Shown: positions 20,912-32,300 of the stretch, one piece after another
Position numbering within the stretch: the stretch's first letter is position 1
How the letters are laid out: each line of letters begins with the position of its first letter
Source: Klebsormidium nitens
Lineage: Eukaryota > Streptophyta > Klebsormidiophyceae > Klebsormidiales > Klebsormidiaceae
DNA: 64,000 nucleotides
Reading direction: 5' to 3'
Assembly: GCA_000708835.1 (NCBI GenBank)
Contig: DF237086.1
Coordinates: forward strand, 1 to 64,000
Translations under genes and position numbers: made by a program
Notes under the pieces: model-generated
Seen by the model: the letters and a program-made list of their open reading frames with translations, nothing else
Database searches by the model: none
Told to the model about the DNA's origin: nothing

Positions 20912-23325
20912 AACGTTCAAGCCCTGAATGGACCCTCACCGGATTTCAGAAACTCGAGGAGGCACGGTATCCTTTGCTGATGTGGCGGTGAAAAGACCGA
21001 CGTCCACATCCTTCAAAACGAACTTTAGGAACACAACACACACCTTGGCAAGGGTTCACCATTCAAGCGACAGCGTCAGTGATGGCTACCTTATTGATTG
21101 TTTGATGGAGTCATCATCGGTTGAGAAAAGCTGAGCCAATTGGTGGTGCCCGGCCTAGTGCCAGATCTTCAGATCTATGTAAAGGCCTGGTCAGCGAGGC
21201 GGGCCCAACTTGTGACCTCATTAATCTGACATATATATGTCTGTACACCCAATTCAAGACGGCCTGAGTCATGAAACCGCTTCATTAAAAACCCATGACC
21301 GTCATATATATTTGACCTGAAAGACGTTCATGCCATTGACCTACGTGGAAAATCACCCATAGCACAGCCTCAATCACGAATGTATTGCATCATCGGACCA
21401 CACATGTGGGGGGCATGCTCGCGCGTGCACTTACTCCTTCGACTACTGTCGTGCATACATTTCAAGGAGCCTTCAGTTTGAAAATTGTATATGTTTTGAG
21501 TGTCGCCTATAGGGCCGGTCGCAACGAGGCCGGTGAGCCAGGCTCATGGTGCGCTTGCAATCGCAACTTAGTCTTTCAGTGCCAGGGGGGCATGAGAATG
21601 GTCCGGCAATAGCGCGGTAACGATGTACTGCATGCAGCGTACCGGTATCATTGGCACTCCCGGTAAAGTATGGCCCATTGCCTATGCGAAGTCACAGTTG
21701 GCCGGGGCCCGCAGAGTTGGGTGAAAATGCCGCCAAGGTACCTACGTCGTGCAGGCCAACTAGCTCAGCTATACCTATGCGGCGGAACCATACACGTCCG
21801 GCCCAGGGGTGCGGACAGGATTTTGCCCCGGGGCGCTTCTGCGCCCCGGGCCATCGCCCTGGGGCGCAGGCCAGCTTCCCTGGGGCGCACATGGTAGTAC
21901 CGGGCCTTCAATAGTGCCCGGTACAACTAGCACGTGCTATATATTGCGGAAGCTGTGGGAGGGCCCTGAAGTTTGAACCCTGGCCCTCCTTATACTCCTC
22001 CTGAAGCAGCTATGGTACCTCGTGATTTAAAATGCTACTAAGTCCAGTCTGGATATGAGAGTAATAAATGCAAATATGCATCAGGAACTCAGAGATTTTA
22101 CATTCAGCTGAGAAGGGAGGTCAGAACAAGGACGATTAAATCTAAAATGCTGGTATTGTAGGCACGTATTATAGATGTCCAATCATCCAGCCAGCGCTTA
22201 TGGAAGTGAACCTCGCTCAGATGCTTGAACTTGTTCGACTTTTTTAACAGATATAAGCACCAAATACAGTCAATGTCCCTGCTCAGGCCCAGATTTGCCC
22301 GGGGGCGCTTCTGCGCCCCGGCCCTCCGCCCGAGGGCGCAGGATTTTTCCCGGGGGCGCTCTGCGCCCCATTCTGCGCCCCGCCCGCACCCCTGGTCCGG
22401 CCGTACTACGTACATGTGACCGCGTCGACCTGCGCCGCGCGACGGTGACCTAGCGCGGCCGGCATTCGCGGTTGCAGTTTCAAAACCCTGAACCTCTGGA
22501 CAACCACATCCGGTTGAAGATTCTTCATGCAAGGAATTAATGCCCATCATGGCTATGTCTGCCACTTGGCGTCGTCTAAGAGCTTGACAAACACTTTTTG
22601 ACCAAGTTAATCTTTCCGGTACCGACGGGTTTGGAGATTTGAGTGGTTCACCGGTCACTGCGGGCCCGCACAAGGCGGCCTTTGCAAGGGGTTCTCGCTG
22701 CTCGGTTTGAAAGTGAGGTTATGAAGACCGGCGATAACCCTTCGTATCTTAAAAGTTGTCGTATTGTAGGCGCTTGGTGGTTACGGCACCGTTTGCGCGG
22801 GTCCCTTCCACCGACGGTTACCATTTTCTGCAGGAAGATCTGTGCAAGGATAGGTACTCACCAGGTGCGAACCATGGCTTCCACAGGTTTCAGGAGAAGA
22901 AGAAGCTGATCTGAATGGACCAAAAGGCGCAAAGCAGGTGCAGGAATGGGCAGGATAACGTTGATTGTAGGGGCGGTTGGCAGGGCGGACCGACGGGTCG
23001 AAGACCTGAAGGGCATAAGGATCGCAAGCTCTCTGCTGCAGTGGTCAGTTCTGTGAAGATCCGGAATTACTTAGGAGGACGATAGAGGTTTGCTTCGAGT
23101 GCTGGGGTCAGTCGAGGTGTTCAAGATCTGGCAGCGGATGAGCTAAAGCTTGTGTGTTGAAGTAGCAGCTCTTAGATCTCCCATCCTTGGACAGCGTTGT
23201 TTTAAATTGAACCTGGACATCAGTCTTGAAACATAGCCTGGACAGGATAGTCTACTAGTTCATAGGATCAACATAAAGATTAGCAGGACAGTGACACAAA
23301 CTTTCGGCAGAAGAGTGTATCGAAG
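20912..23325. other. Intergenic region containing a GC-rich inverted repeat pair
   Basis: No gene was recognised. It contains the GC-rich inverted elements at 21.8 and 22.3 kb. The 0.8 kb before 23326 probably includes the promoter and 5' leader of the MYB gene. Confidence 0.5.
21788..22412. mobile_element. Possible foldback or MITE-like element with GC-rich inverted ends
   Basis: Left end, near 21796: GTCCGGCCCAGGGGTGCGGA, followed by GGGGCGCTTCTGCGCCCC. Right end, near 22385-22408: CCCGCACCCCTGGTCCGGCC, preceded by GGGGGCGCTTCTGCGCCCC and further GGGCGC words. The outer motifs are inverted relative to each other across about 600 bp, and each end also contains small internal palindromes. 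There is no ORF with a transposase signature and no clear target-site duplication by eye, so assignment as a non-autonomous element is inference. Confidence 0.4.
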
Positions 23326-26300
23326 ATGACCCGCCGCTGCTCCCACTGCGCGCAGCAGAACCACAACAGTCGGACGTGTCCAGAGCGCGGCGTCCGGCTG
23401 TTTGGCGTACGGATCCATGATCAGGGGGCAGGCGAGATGAGCGAGAGCATGCGGAAGAGTGTCAGTATGGGCAACTTGAGCAACTACTCAGGAGCGACGG
23501 TGGACGCTGCAGACCCTGGGGATGAGGACAGAGGAAATGCGGCAGCGGACGGTTACCTTTCGGACGGGCTGGTTCATGGGGCAAGGGACCGCAAGAGGGG
23601 TGAGACGAGAGGCTTTTGTTTTGTTTAAGATCTGGGTGGTTCCCATTTGGGAGGTGGTTCTAGGCAGTTTGAGTGGTTCTGGTCATTTGGAGTGGTTCTG
23701 ATCAACAGAGTGGTTCTGATCAACAGAGTGGTCCTGATCTTTGAAGTGGTTCTGATCTATCGAGTGGTTCTGATCTGTGGATCAGCGTCAACATGTGAGA
23801 TTGCGAAAGTCTGCCCTTGAAGATTCGTGGGACCTGTATTGTCCCGCTGCGGTTCACAGATTGGACTCTGAGCTGGTGTAGAGGGGGGTGCTTTAGGCCC
23901 TGATTGTCATCGGGCTTCTTCCATAAGTTCAAAAAGCATCTGACATGCATGTGTTTGAAGTTGATCAGAACCTGCCATCTCATCAAGACACCTGATCGAC
24001 TGATGGCTTGCAGCTATATTTACACTGTCAATCCAAGGATCAGGGTGCAGAACAGAGCAGTTGCCCCTCAGCTGGCATCAAAACGACTCAGTGTTGGCAG
24101 CTGAATCGTACTTTCTGTTTTCCTCCTCCCTACTTTTGGATCAGGCAGTCATCATCTTGGGCCTTGAGGCTGTGCTGGTGCTCTAAACTGCAACCATTGG
24201 CCTAACATATGTGCATTAATACCACTTGATCTTTTGTAGAACACGGCGTAGCTAGTCAAGACGATTGGGGTATCAGCTCACCTTCCTTTAATCGCATGCA
24301 GTCTAGTTACATTGCGAACTGAAAACTGAGTGCTCATGATGGTATAGAACGTTAGGCATGTTACTTCGAAGAACTGGTCCAAGGTGGTTTCTTGTGCCTC
24401 AGTCACGCTCTATGCGTTGCAGCGCTGCATTTGTCAGTTGTTTGACTCCTGTTGACTGCAATCATTTTAGAAAATGGTGAAATGCAACACATGTTTCTGG
24501 GAAGCAAAATCGCAGGACCGGAGCTCACACATAGTTACTGCTACTGATTGCTCAAGCTGCAAGACTTCGGTGAAACGCCAATAGATATTCTGCCCAAGTT
24601 TCGAGATGTGTTTCGTTCAATTGTGCTTTTCTTGAGTGGGCGACACGCACTTCTGACCTTGATTGTCAGGTCTTTTTAGATAGTCCTTACAACCATGTTC
24701 ATTCTGTGCAGCCAACCGGTTGCAGATTGATCTGGGCTTTCCCGCTTTTTCTCTGTTTTGATTGAGTTGTCATTGCCTTTTTTTGTTAATCCCCTTGCTT
24801 CCTTGAGATGAGGTACGTATGTGTTTTGGTTTGTGTGCTCCCGGGACAGGTTTGCAACACTCCTTTGGCTTGAGTCTTCAGCCAGCGATGATTCCATCTT
24901 GCCGCTTCTCTTTGCACTCTGAACACCTTTGGTTTCGCACCTGAGTCCGAGTTTCTCTGGCTCATGTGTTGGGCAGCCTGATTGTCTTCCTAGTGATCCT
25001 TTGGTTCTGCGCCAAGGTCAGCGCTTCTAGGACGCAGAGATTTATGGTGCTTCCTGTCAAACGAAACAGAACACGGGGAAGTTGAGACAGGGTGTTTTTG
25101 CCGGCACCTGCTGACTTCAGCCGCCCCACTTGCCGATATCCGCTTCTCACCTATTTCCAGGGCCCGGGCCAGCTCTGCTTCGCTATCCCTTTGCTCATCT
25201 CAGCTATTATCATCACTTCATGTGCTGACGTCACTGTCACCGCGCCGCAGGGATTCCGTGGACAGAGGAAGAGCACCGGTTGTTTCTGCTGGGGCTCCAG
25301 AAGCTGGGCAAGGGCGACTGGCGCGGCATCTCGCGCACGTACGTGCAGTCGCGCACACCGACGCAGGTCGCGAGCCACGCGCAGAAGTACTTCATCCGCC
25401 AGTCCAACATGAACAAGCGCAAGCGGCGCTCCAGCCTCTTCGACCTCGTCACCGACCTTGTGAGCCACGTCATCTATTCGTCCTCTTTCTATGGTCTGCC
25501 AGGAAACACGAACAGGAAACGGCAGTCTTATTAGAACGAGTCGCTTTCCTGCCTCCCAAGATATGAGCGGCCTCAGATATCAAAAAGCATTGAGTGGGAC
25601 ATTTCCCATATTCCTGTGGCGAATTTCCTTCCGTAAAGGGCGTTTGAAAATAGCAAACATCAAAATAGCATCTAGCTCATATACAAGACGGTTTTTCTTG
25701 CTCGAACTGGCGACTAGCACATCGCTTATTAAAAGTTGAACCGCTGTTTCATATCATAGTGCCGGAAGACTTATTGCGGCCCTTACTTTCCTTTGTTATC
25801 ACAGTCGTTTGCCTCGGTGTTGGTGTTCTGGTTTTCGATATCAAAGGCGTGTATCTGTTTGCAAGCTGGCCTCAATACTGACCTCCCCGTTCTGCGACGG
25901 TTTGTGCAGACCCCCTCGATCAGCGCCCCCAATCTGCGCAGCTCCGCTTCCTCCGATGACATCCGCAGCCCTGGCATGCCTCCCCTCAGCCCCAACCCGG
26001 CTGCCCCCTCGTTTGGCCCCCCCGCCACGTTCTTCGATCCTACGCGCAAGCAGTCAAACTTTCCCCTCCCCTCCTCCAGTTACCCGCCCCCCCAGTTCCA
26101 TTTCCCCAACTTCCCACCCCCGGTTAGCCATGGCCGGTTAGCGACCAGTTACTCCACCCCTAACCACTTCCCGGCCAACATCCCATTCTCCCCCCCAAAT
26201 TACATCTCCCCCGGTTTTGGGGGAAGCCTCGTGCATCCCCCCATGCTGGCCCGCCACTCGACCTACCCCCAATTCCCCCTCCCCCCAGTCCAGATGACGT

Positions 26301-27303
26301 CATCGAATGGGATGACGAATGGGATGACGTCAGGGTTGACTCGGCAGCAGCAGATGGCGGCAGTGACCGAGATGGTGCGTGCCACGTCGTACGAGCGGTT
26401 GCATGACCTGGGCGGCGCGAGCAACAGCGAACAGTGAGCTTGTTTCCACCCTGTCTATTTCTTGCTTGGTGACTTTGCAAATTCGCCTCTATTTCAACGT
26501 CTTGGTGCTTCAGAATGAGAAATTCATTGGATTTAAAACATAAAAATCCTGTCTCAAAACGGAGTACAGCGACGTTGCGCCCTTTTCTACTCTTCTTGAT
26601 CTCCATTCGCGTTCGGTTTCGCTTGCGCCCGTTCGTGGGCATCCTGTGCCGTCCTTCATTTCCTGAGCCGTGTCCTCTGATTGAAGCCGTGGAAGCCAGC
26701 TAAGAAGTGCTTTCAATTCACCAAAGACGCAGCTTGAATAACTTCGGGCAATCTGCCGTTATCTTTGGCATCATCCTGAAGACTTGTATTCCCTCTACCT
26801 GCTGCAGGAGGACTGAAGTCACGAAGCCGATCCCCCACAAAGCTTCCCCTTCCCACCCCCCTCCTCAGCCGCAACCGCCCCACGAACTCGACGAGAAGCT
26901 GAGAGACGCTGACCCCACGGCACAGCAAGCATCCCAGCACAGCTTCGCGTCCCCCCCCTTCCACAACTTCTCGCACTTGCCGTGGTTTAGCATGGGGCCG
27001 TTCGCTTATGGGATGATGCAGAACGGGTTGTCGGGCGCGGTAAATCAAACCAGTAGCAAGGTTTGCCGGCCCACCGCAAGCCATCCCTCAGCGCCGTTGG
27101 ACATTCCCGGGTGCTCTGGCAGGGGGGAGGACGCTCAGGCTCCCGGAGAGGGGGCCTCTCCTTCGCTCTTGGAACCGTCCCCCCTATCGGCGAGGCTTTT
27201 GGGGGAGGGGCCTTTGAGGCACTCGGCGTTCCAATCAAAGCTGTCGTACAAAAACGGGGGCATGAGCAACGGAGACGGGAATAGTGTGATAGGGGTGGTG
27301 TGA
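23326..27303 (+). CDS. SHAQKYF-type single-repeat MYB transcription factor (KUA1/MYBS3-like)
   Basis: Exons: 23326-23599, 25251-25459, 25910-26433, 26808-27303. They total 1503 nt, in frame, 500 aa. The N-terminus has a CCHC zinc knuckle, [14 protein letters not shown] at residues 5-18, followed by GVRLFGVRI (an R/KLFGV-type repression motif) and [10 protein letters not shown]. This is the order known in KUA1/MYBH and rice MYBS3. Exon 2 encodes the MYB repeat, from [20 protein letters not shown] to [12 protein letters not shown]. The remaining 300 residues are Pro/Ser-rich and disordered-looking, with no known domain. Family members are nuclear regulators, often repressors, in sugar, senescence or cell-size responses. 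Exon 3 could end at an immediate TGA if intron 3 were retained (GAACAGTGA), giving a shorter isoform. Intron 1 is 1.65 kb and starts with a tandem repeat. Confidence 0.93.
23634..23782 (+). repeat. Degenerate tandem array of about 20-bp units in MYB intron 1
   Basis: Seven or so copies of a GAGTGGTTCTGATC-type unit follow directly after the exon 1 donor, including two near-identical GAGTGGTTCTGATCAACA units. Units vary in the last bases. It contains no ORF of note. Confidence 0.85.
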
Positions 27304-29356
27304 GGGTTAGATTTTGGGGTTAATTGTGTGGCGCGTGTACTTGTCCATATTGGAGATTGACTAGCAGTTAGTTCATGCTAATAAGCCCCTAGTAGAGGGC
27401 GTGTCCAGAAGATCCTGGGTATAAGAGAGGATACAGAACAAGTTTCTGAACCAACGAGGATTCGATACCAGTGCGGTGTACATAAGCCAATACCGCGCGG
27501 CACGAAACTTTGACGGCCATACATAGGAACAGCTCTGCTGGCATATGTTGCTGGAAACAGTTGACAATGAATGGTGGAATATTGACGATTTTCGCAAGCT
27601 CGCACACGGTCGTGCACCTAGATTTGCTAAGAACAAGGTTTGATTACTCATTAGAGCTTGGCTAAGGCTGCTTAATGCAAGCGAACTTACTCTCGCCTTA
27701 GCTTTGAGGTAGCTCCACGAGGTCAGAGGGTGAGATTTAGTCTCTCAAACCTAAGTTCTGTGGATCCTAGAGTTTGCAACTATATCAACGGGTTTTTTTC
27801 GCATCAAGTGACCAGGCTAGCTCGAAGGCAAAGTGTGTCTACTAGCTGGCGATCCTGCTAGGTCTGCATCCTACTAAAATTTCAGAAAAATCATTGATAT
27901 TGGTCGGAAGTATCTTCCATGCGTATGCGCCATGTGCATCGTGGCACATCAATGGTATGCACTCAGCGAAGGAATCTTATTGGTCGAAACGAATCATGTT
28001 GGATGTAAATGGATGCAAATAAAGAATCAGTTCATTCATATACATAGTCGCGCGCTGATATGACAGCTCGAGCTATATATAAGCTCAGCAATCGCTTTTC
28101 AATCGCATAGGTATAGGCAGGCTGCTGTACGTATAGGTACCTTCGCAGCTAGCTCCTGCACATTCCATGATGGTCTCTTGGTACTCGCCGTAGCCAAATA
28201 TAAGGACATAGGGCATAGGCTTAGTCTCATGGCATACATGTATGAAGTAGAGAAGTGTTTGTGTGTTCAATAGAACTAGAGCTCTGCATCTTGGACTATA
28301 CGCTCGACTCTACCAACAAGCTGAACAAGGTTCTCAAAATATCCAAACCGAACTGCTGTTTGGGATGATGCATGGCGCCTGGCAGAATGCAAGGCTTACA
28401 AGCATGGTCATCACATGACTGTCGCATTATCAGAGGCAGAGCTCGAGTGCTTATCAAGAGTCGGTTAAATCTAACGGACAAGAATCCACCGGTACAAGAT
28501 GGGACATCTTGCGACCGTCGATAAACCTTAGCGACAAAAGTGACTTGGCTATCGTGATGAGTGCTTCCTTTACAGACGAAGTACCGGTAGGCAGGTAGCT
28601 TGCCTACTTCTGCAACATTTCTCAGCACAAGGTCCTGCGCTAAGGTCTTGCATGATATTTGAGGTCATGGTGGGTCGTGGGTTGCTTTGACCTTGGGCCA
28701 CAGACCTTCAGAAGTGACAAGTGCATAGGAAGCTTCTCTAAGTTAAAGTCAAAGGCCCGTCGAGAAGAAGGTGAGGTTTGAATGTGATCGGATTTCCGAG
28801 TACACTGGTGAAGCTAAAACAGCTGGAACGATTTTGCATTCAGTTACAAAGGACTATGGAAGGAAACGAAGTTGCGACAAATCTCAAGAGACCCGTCGTG
28901 CGATAGAAGCCTTCTTGAGAGCGAGATGTTTTCATAAAGATATCATCCACCGTAGAGATCCTCTGCAACCATGCTATTCCCAATCGCAGGCAGCTGCTTT
29001 TCAGCGATATCGAGTTTGAAACTTCTTGCTGACATGCTTACTGGTGCGTACTTTGAGTACTTATTCTGATTAGGGTTGTACACACGAGTTTTCTGCTACC
29101 TAGCTAGGGGGAAAAAGCTTAAGTTGCGGGGTGGTCTCTTTCCTGCCTTTTTGAAGAAGATAACTAATTCAAGGCTTTAAGCAGCACCTTGTTGCACGGC
29201 GCGTAAGATTGCCTTCCGGTTGCCTTCATCCGCGTTGGGTTTTGAGAATTTAATCAGGTTTGGCACCCTCTGCTGAAGCATCCTATCTTTACATGGGTGT
29301 TGGATCATAGTTCTTCTACCTGCTAAACGTTGGGTCTTTTTCTGCAGTTCATAAAA
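27304..29356. other. Intergenic region, no gene seen
   Basis: This is about 2 kb between the MYB gene and the peptidase gene. Several open frames exist on both strands, but none shows family motifs or splice-consistent exons. Presumably it holds the MYB 3' region and the peptidase promoter. Confidence 0.55.
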
Positions 29357-32300
29357 ATGCCTAGACCACTGAAAGACAGAAGTTTGCCGCTGGCGGAGAT
29401 GGACTCCCCCTCTAAAGAAGACTCTGCCGCTCAGCATCCGCTCCTAGAAAAAAGTACAAGTCCTCGCAATCTTGCGGATTCTGCAGCAAAGAGCAGACAG
29501 CAGTTAGCGCCCCATCCAATTCTTGTCGCAATTGTTCTAGCAGCATTGGCAGTCGGCTATGGCATCGGAGTTGGCAGCATTGAGTGGTTGCAGAGCACAG
29601 ATCACATGCAGAAACTAGAGAAGGTAAAAGGATTCCATGACTCATTCATTGGCCTCCCAAGCAACGACTCTGCTGCGGCGCACTTGAGGGAGCTTGTGAA
29701 AGAACCACACATCTCAGGATCACCAGAGGACTTGGCAGCGTAAGGAGTTCTATTGTTCTATTTGTGGTCATGAACGACCTAAAATACCGCGTGCCCCAGA
29801 GCAGTGGCGGGCTTTGAGCAACTGCATATAAGGAGTACTTGAATGTGCAATCAAATCTTCTTCTGAGATTCACTTGGGAGCATACAAGCACGACTTTTCT
29901 TTGCAAGTGGATCAGGGCGAGTCTTGTTGTTAATGCATACTGTGAGGCCAGAGGAATTTGAGGGAAGGGAGGGCTATCAAGATGTTACAGGCCGGCAGCC
30001 CAGTTGCACTGGCACGCCAAGGAAGCAATCATTTCGTCCCAAACCATTGCCTTCTGCAACTGCAGCAGATCTTCCAAGCAAAAAGTAATGCTTTCACAGA
30101 CGTCGGACAAACCGCGGGCAGCTTGTCCAGTCTTCTCCCTCCACTCTCGCCCTACTTGCGCACGACAGTACAGTCTAACAAACACCTCTCTTATCCCTTC
30201 TCCTTTCGGAGTCTTTGCAGGGCACACTATGTGATGCAAAAGTTCAGGGAGTATGGAATCAAGACCCACATGACATCATATGACGTGCTTCTGAGCTACC
30301 CCCTGAAGCGAGAGCTCCACATGCTGGCACCCGTCGAATTCAGCCCGCTGTTGAGAGAGTCCGTCAAGGAGGAGGTTCCGCAGTCACGGAGTCCCAAGGA
30401 GGTCGACACATTCCTCGCATATTCCAAGTCAGGTGGGTTCACAGTTCTTCAGCTGCTAGGTGGTGCGCTCTTTTCTGTTGTAGTGGGGTATGTCGAAGAT
30501 TCAGCATGGATCCAGAGATTCATTGGAATGAGCGTCGCTGTAATACTACACATTGCAGGTTGAATCTCGTGGAGATGAGTTGTGCATCGTCCGGGTTAGG
30601 TCACATACCAGAGCAACACAAATTGGTGTTAACAGCACTATTCATGAGGGCTGGTCCCAGCAGAACCGACCATCTGCCAGCACACATTCCTCTGTGCTCG
30701 TTTGCTCCATCTTTTTACGGTCGGAGCATTGAAGGAGGAAGACGAGAGGAGGTTTCTACATCAGTCAACGTGCTCTTCAAAACTTGCGTTTTTCAATTCT
30801 GCCGCGCCACAGTACCTTCTGTACAATCGGACCGGGAAAGTGCCCTCCTGAAAGGACTTTATACCCAAGACTTCTTTATGGGATAGCAAAGGCCCACTGC
30901 TGCTTACCTCCCCTCAATTTTGGCGCTCGGTTTCCGCCCCCTCGAGCAGGTGACGTCACCGGTGATGTCGTATATGCCAACTACGGGCGCACCGAGGACT
31001 TTGACGAGCTGGCGCTGCTGGGTGTGAATGTGTCCGGGGCGATCGTCATTGCCCGGTACGGCGAGATCTTTAGGGGAGACAAGGTGGGCCACGAGCATTC
31101 ATCACTAACAGGAGACTGTTTACGGCCTGGTCTCATCGCGCCGCTTCTCTTCGAGCATCACGAGCCCGTGTTAGAAATTCAGAACGACCGACGTGTTGGC
31201 TCTTGGCCAAACGGAGATAGCTTTCATCTTGTTGACCTTTAGACCCTTAAGAAGCAGGAAAAACCAGAGATTCACCCTTTGTTGCACCTCTGGTCGCATC
31301 CTAGTGTTCGATGAGCCTAGGCGCTCAAAGCTGCTTCTCATAGACGAGTGACACAGTTGTTCTTCATTCTTCAATTGAATCTTTTCAACCGACTTTTATT
31401 TTTGTGGAAATCTTTCCACGTTCACTTGCATTCTTTTTGACGCTCTTCGGACGACCACTTTTCTATCTTTAACAAGGTACATGGAGTCCCTTTTTTCTTT
31501 TCAGTGCTTTGACAAGATTCAAGCCTCTACTGCTTCTTCCAATCAGGTGAAAAACTCGGCAGATCGGGGAGCGATCGGGTGTCTGATCTACTCAGACCCC
31601 GAGGAGTATGCCGCCAACATGACGGAAGGGGCGTACCCGAACGCCGAGTGGCTGCCCCCCGCTGGAGTCCAGGTGAGACTTTGGCTGCGAACACAAAAGA
31701 CTGATGCGCCCTTTTCGGACGTCTGATTTCAAACGGGCAAGTCCGAAATACTAATTCCCACTATGTGATCCAGTCTGCGGGCGCACACGCGCGTGTGCAA
31801 CATGTGTCGCGCGCGGCTCGTCTCCTTATTTTCCGCAAACTCGAAAGCGGAAGCCCCACGAGCAGCCGCAGACTGGTGAACTAACTTTGAACTCAGATTT
31901 CGGGATCGCCCGTCCGTATACCAGATCGTCCGAAAGAAAACGCACCAGCCTAAGATCCTCCGATCCGTGACTGCCGTTTTCAGTCGAACTGAACTTAGAA
32001 AGCCTTTAGCTTCTCTCCTTGGAGGCGATTGTGAGTGTATCTGGCAATTTTGCCTTTGAGCTGCGTTTTGGTAGCCGGAATTTATGCTGTCAGGGTTTTG
32101 GCGTTTCGTAGCGTGCTCGCTGCCAAGGGCTGAGACCCAGATGGAAACATCCGCGTCTTTGTCTCACCTCCTTAAGGGTACTCTTATGGAGATTGCGGCT
32201 GGTGCCGTTTAAGCTGTGCGTTTGCGGGGCTTCTAATGGCGTTTCCCAAATAGACATTGATTTCAAGGAAGATATTAAGCTTAGATATTAGTAGGGTAAC

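Noticed and set aside
23634-23782. CRISPR-like array
   Set aside because: Units are about 20 bp, degenerate and without unique spacers, and they lie in a plant-type intron.
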